From Ardenticatenaceae bacterium (GTDB lineage Bacteria > Chloroflexota > Anaerolineae > Promineifilales > Promineifilaceae): DNA of 29,250 bases. Below, piece after piece: positions 29,231-29,250 of this stretch. Position numbers and translations under genes: made by a program. Below the pieces are notes generated by a model. It was not told the origin of the DNA and did no database searches. It saw only the letters and a program-made list of their open reading frames with translations. The stretch spans positions 1 to 29,250 of the forward strand of contig JACKBS010000022.1 of the NCBI GenBank assembly GCA_020634435.1. Direction: 5' to 3'. Positions within the stretch are counted from its first letter, which is position 1, and every line of letters begins with the position of its first letter.

Positions 29231-29250
29231 CGGCCGTTCTGCGTCTAGAG

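Overview
The window looks like a chromosomal segment of a Chloroflexota bacterium, most likely of the Anaerolineae/Ardenticatenia side. This is inferred, not proven. The clues are a bacterial Elp3, an F420-type oxidoreductase of the Rv3520c family, a solo CpaF ATPase, a lipoprotein with a long Thr/Pro/Ala/Glu linker, a secreted protein with P-domain, Fn3-like and FGE-like domains, and two proteins carrying effector-associated domains (EAD). No phage, insertion sequence, rRNA or CRISPR array was seen.

Layout. 1-1957 (+): the C-terminal part of a secreted FGE-fold protein, then an EAD protein. 2054-4841 (-): a zinc-ribbon membrane protein, an AraC regulator, a LysE exporter that is frameshifted here, and a DUF2000 protein. 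5150-6436 (+): a lipoprotein. 6518-10075 (-): a GNAT protein, a MoxR AAA ATPase and its CoxE-like VWA partner. 10095-10243 (+): a complete tRNA-Glu unit with promoter and terminator. 10398-11336 (+): a second EAD protein. 11408-14195 (-): an ABC-2 exporter with one ATPase and two permeases. 14617-15633 (+): a zinc-free MDR oxidoreductase. 15717-16811 (-): a stand-alone HsdR-N-type nuclease. 17324-18970 (+): an F420-type LLM enzyme, then a DUF433/DUF5615 toxin-antitoxin pair. 19230-20495 (+): an AraC regulator and a VOC protein. 20764-22452 (+): Elp3. 22464-25424 (-): MtaB and an unknown 536-residue protein. 25570-26898 (-): CpaF. 27043-27469 (+): a tRNA Phe-Gly-Cys unit. 27488-29230 (+): an M3 peptidase.

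Two minus-strand intergenic cassettes have a promoter, a foldable RNA of about 140-170 nt and a terminator-like end. One lies upstream of the ABC exporter (14341-14546). The other lies upstream of the HsdR-N nuclease (16861-17036), and its long-range helix interleaves with its terminator helix.

The most striking signal is compositional. The palindrome ACGGCCGT, often extended to AACGGCCGTT, occurs about 55 times by eye in 29 kb. It lies on all reading phases of genes and in intergenic DNA, and is absent from the nuclease and toxin-antitoxin genes. It resembles the HIP1 highly iterated palindrome of cyanobacteria. A second layer is a set of degenerate short-word tandem or palindromic repeats that begin at, or supply, the stop codons of several genes.
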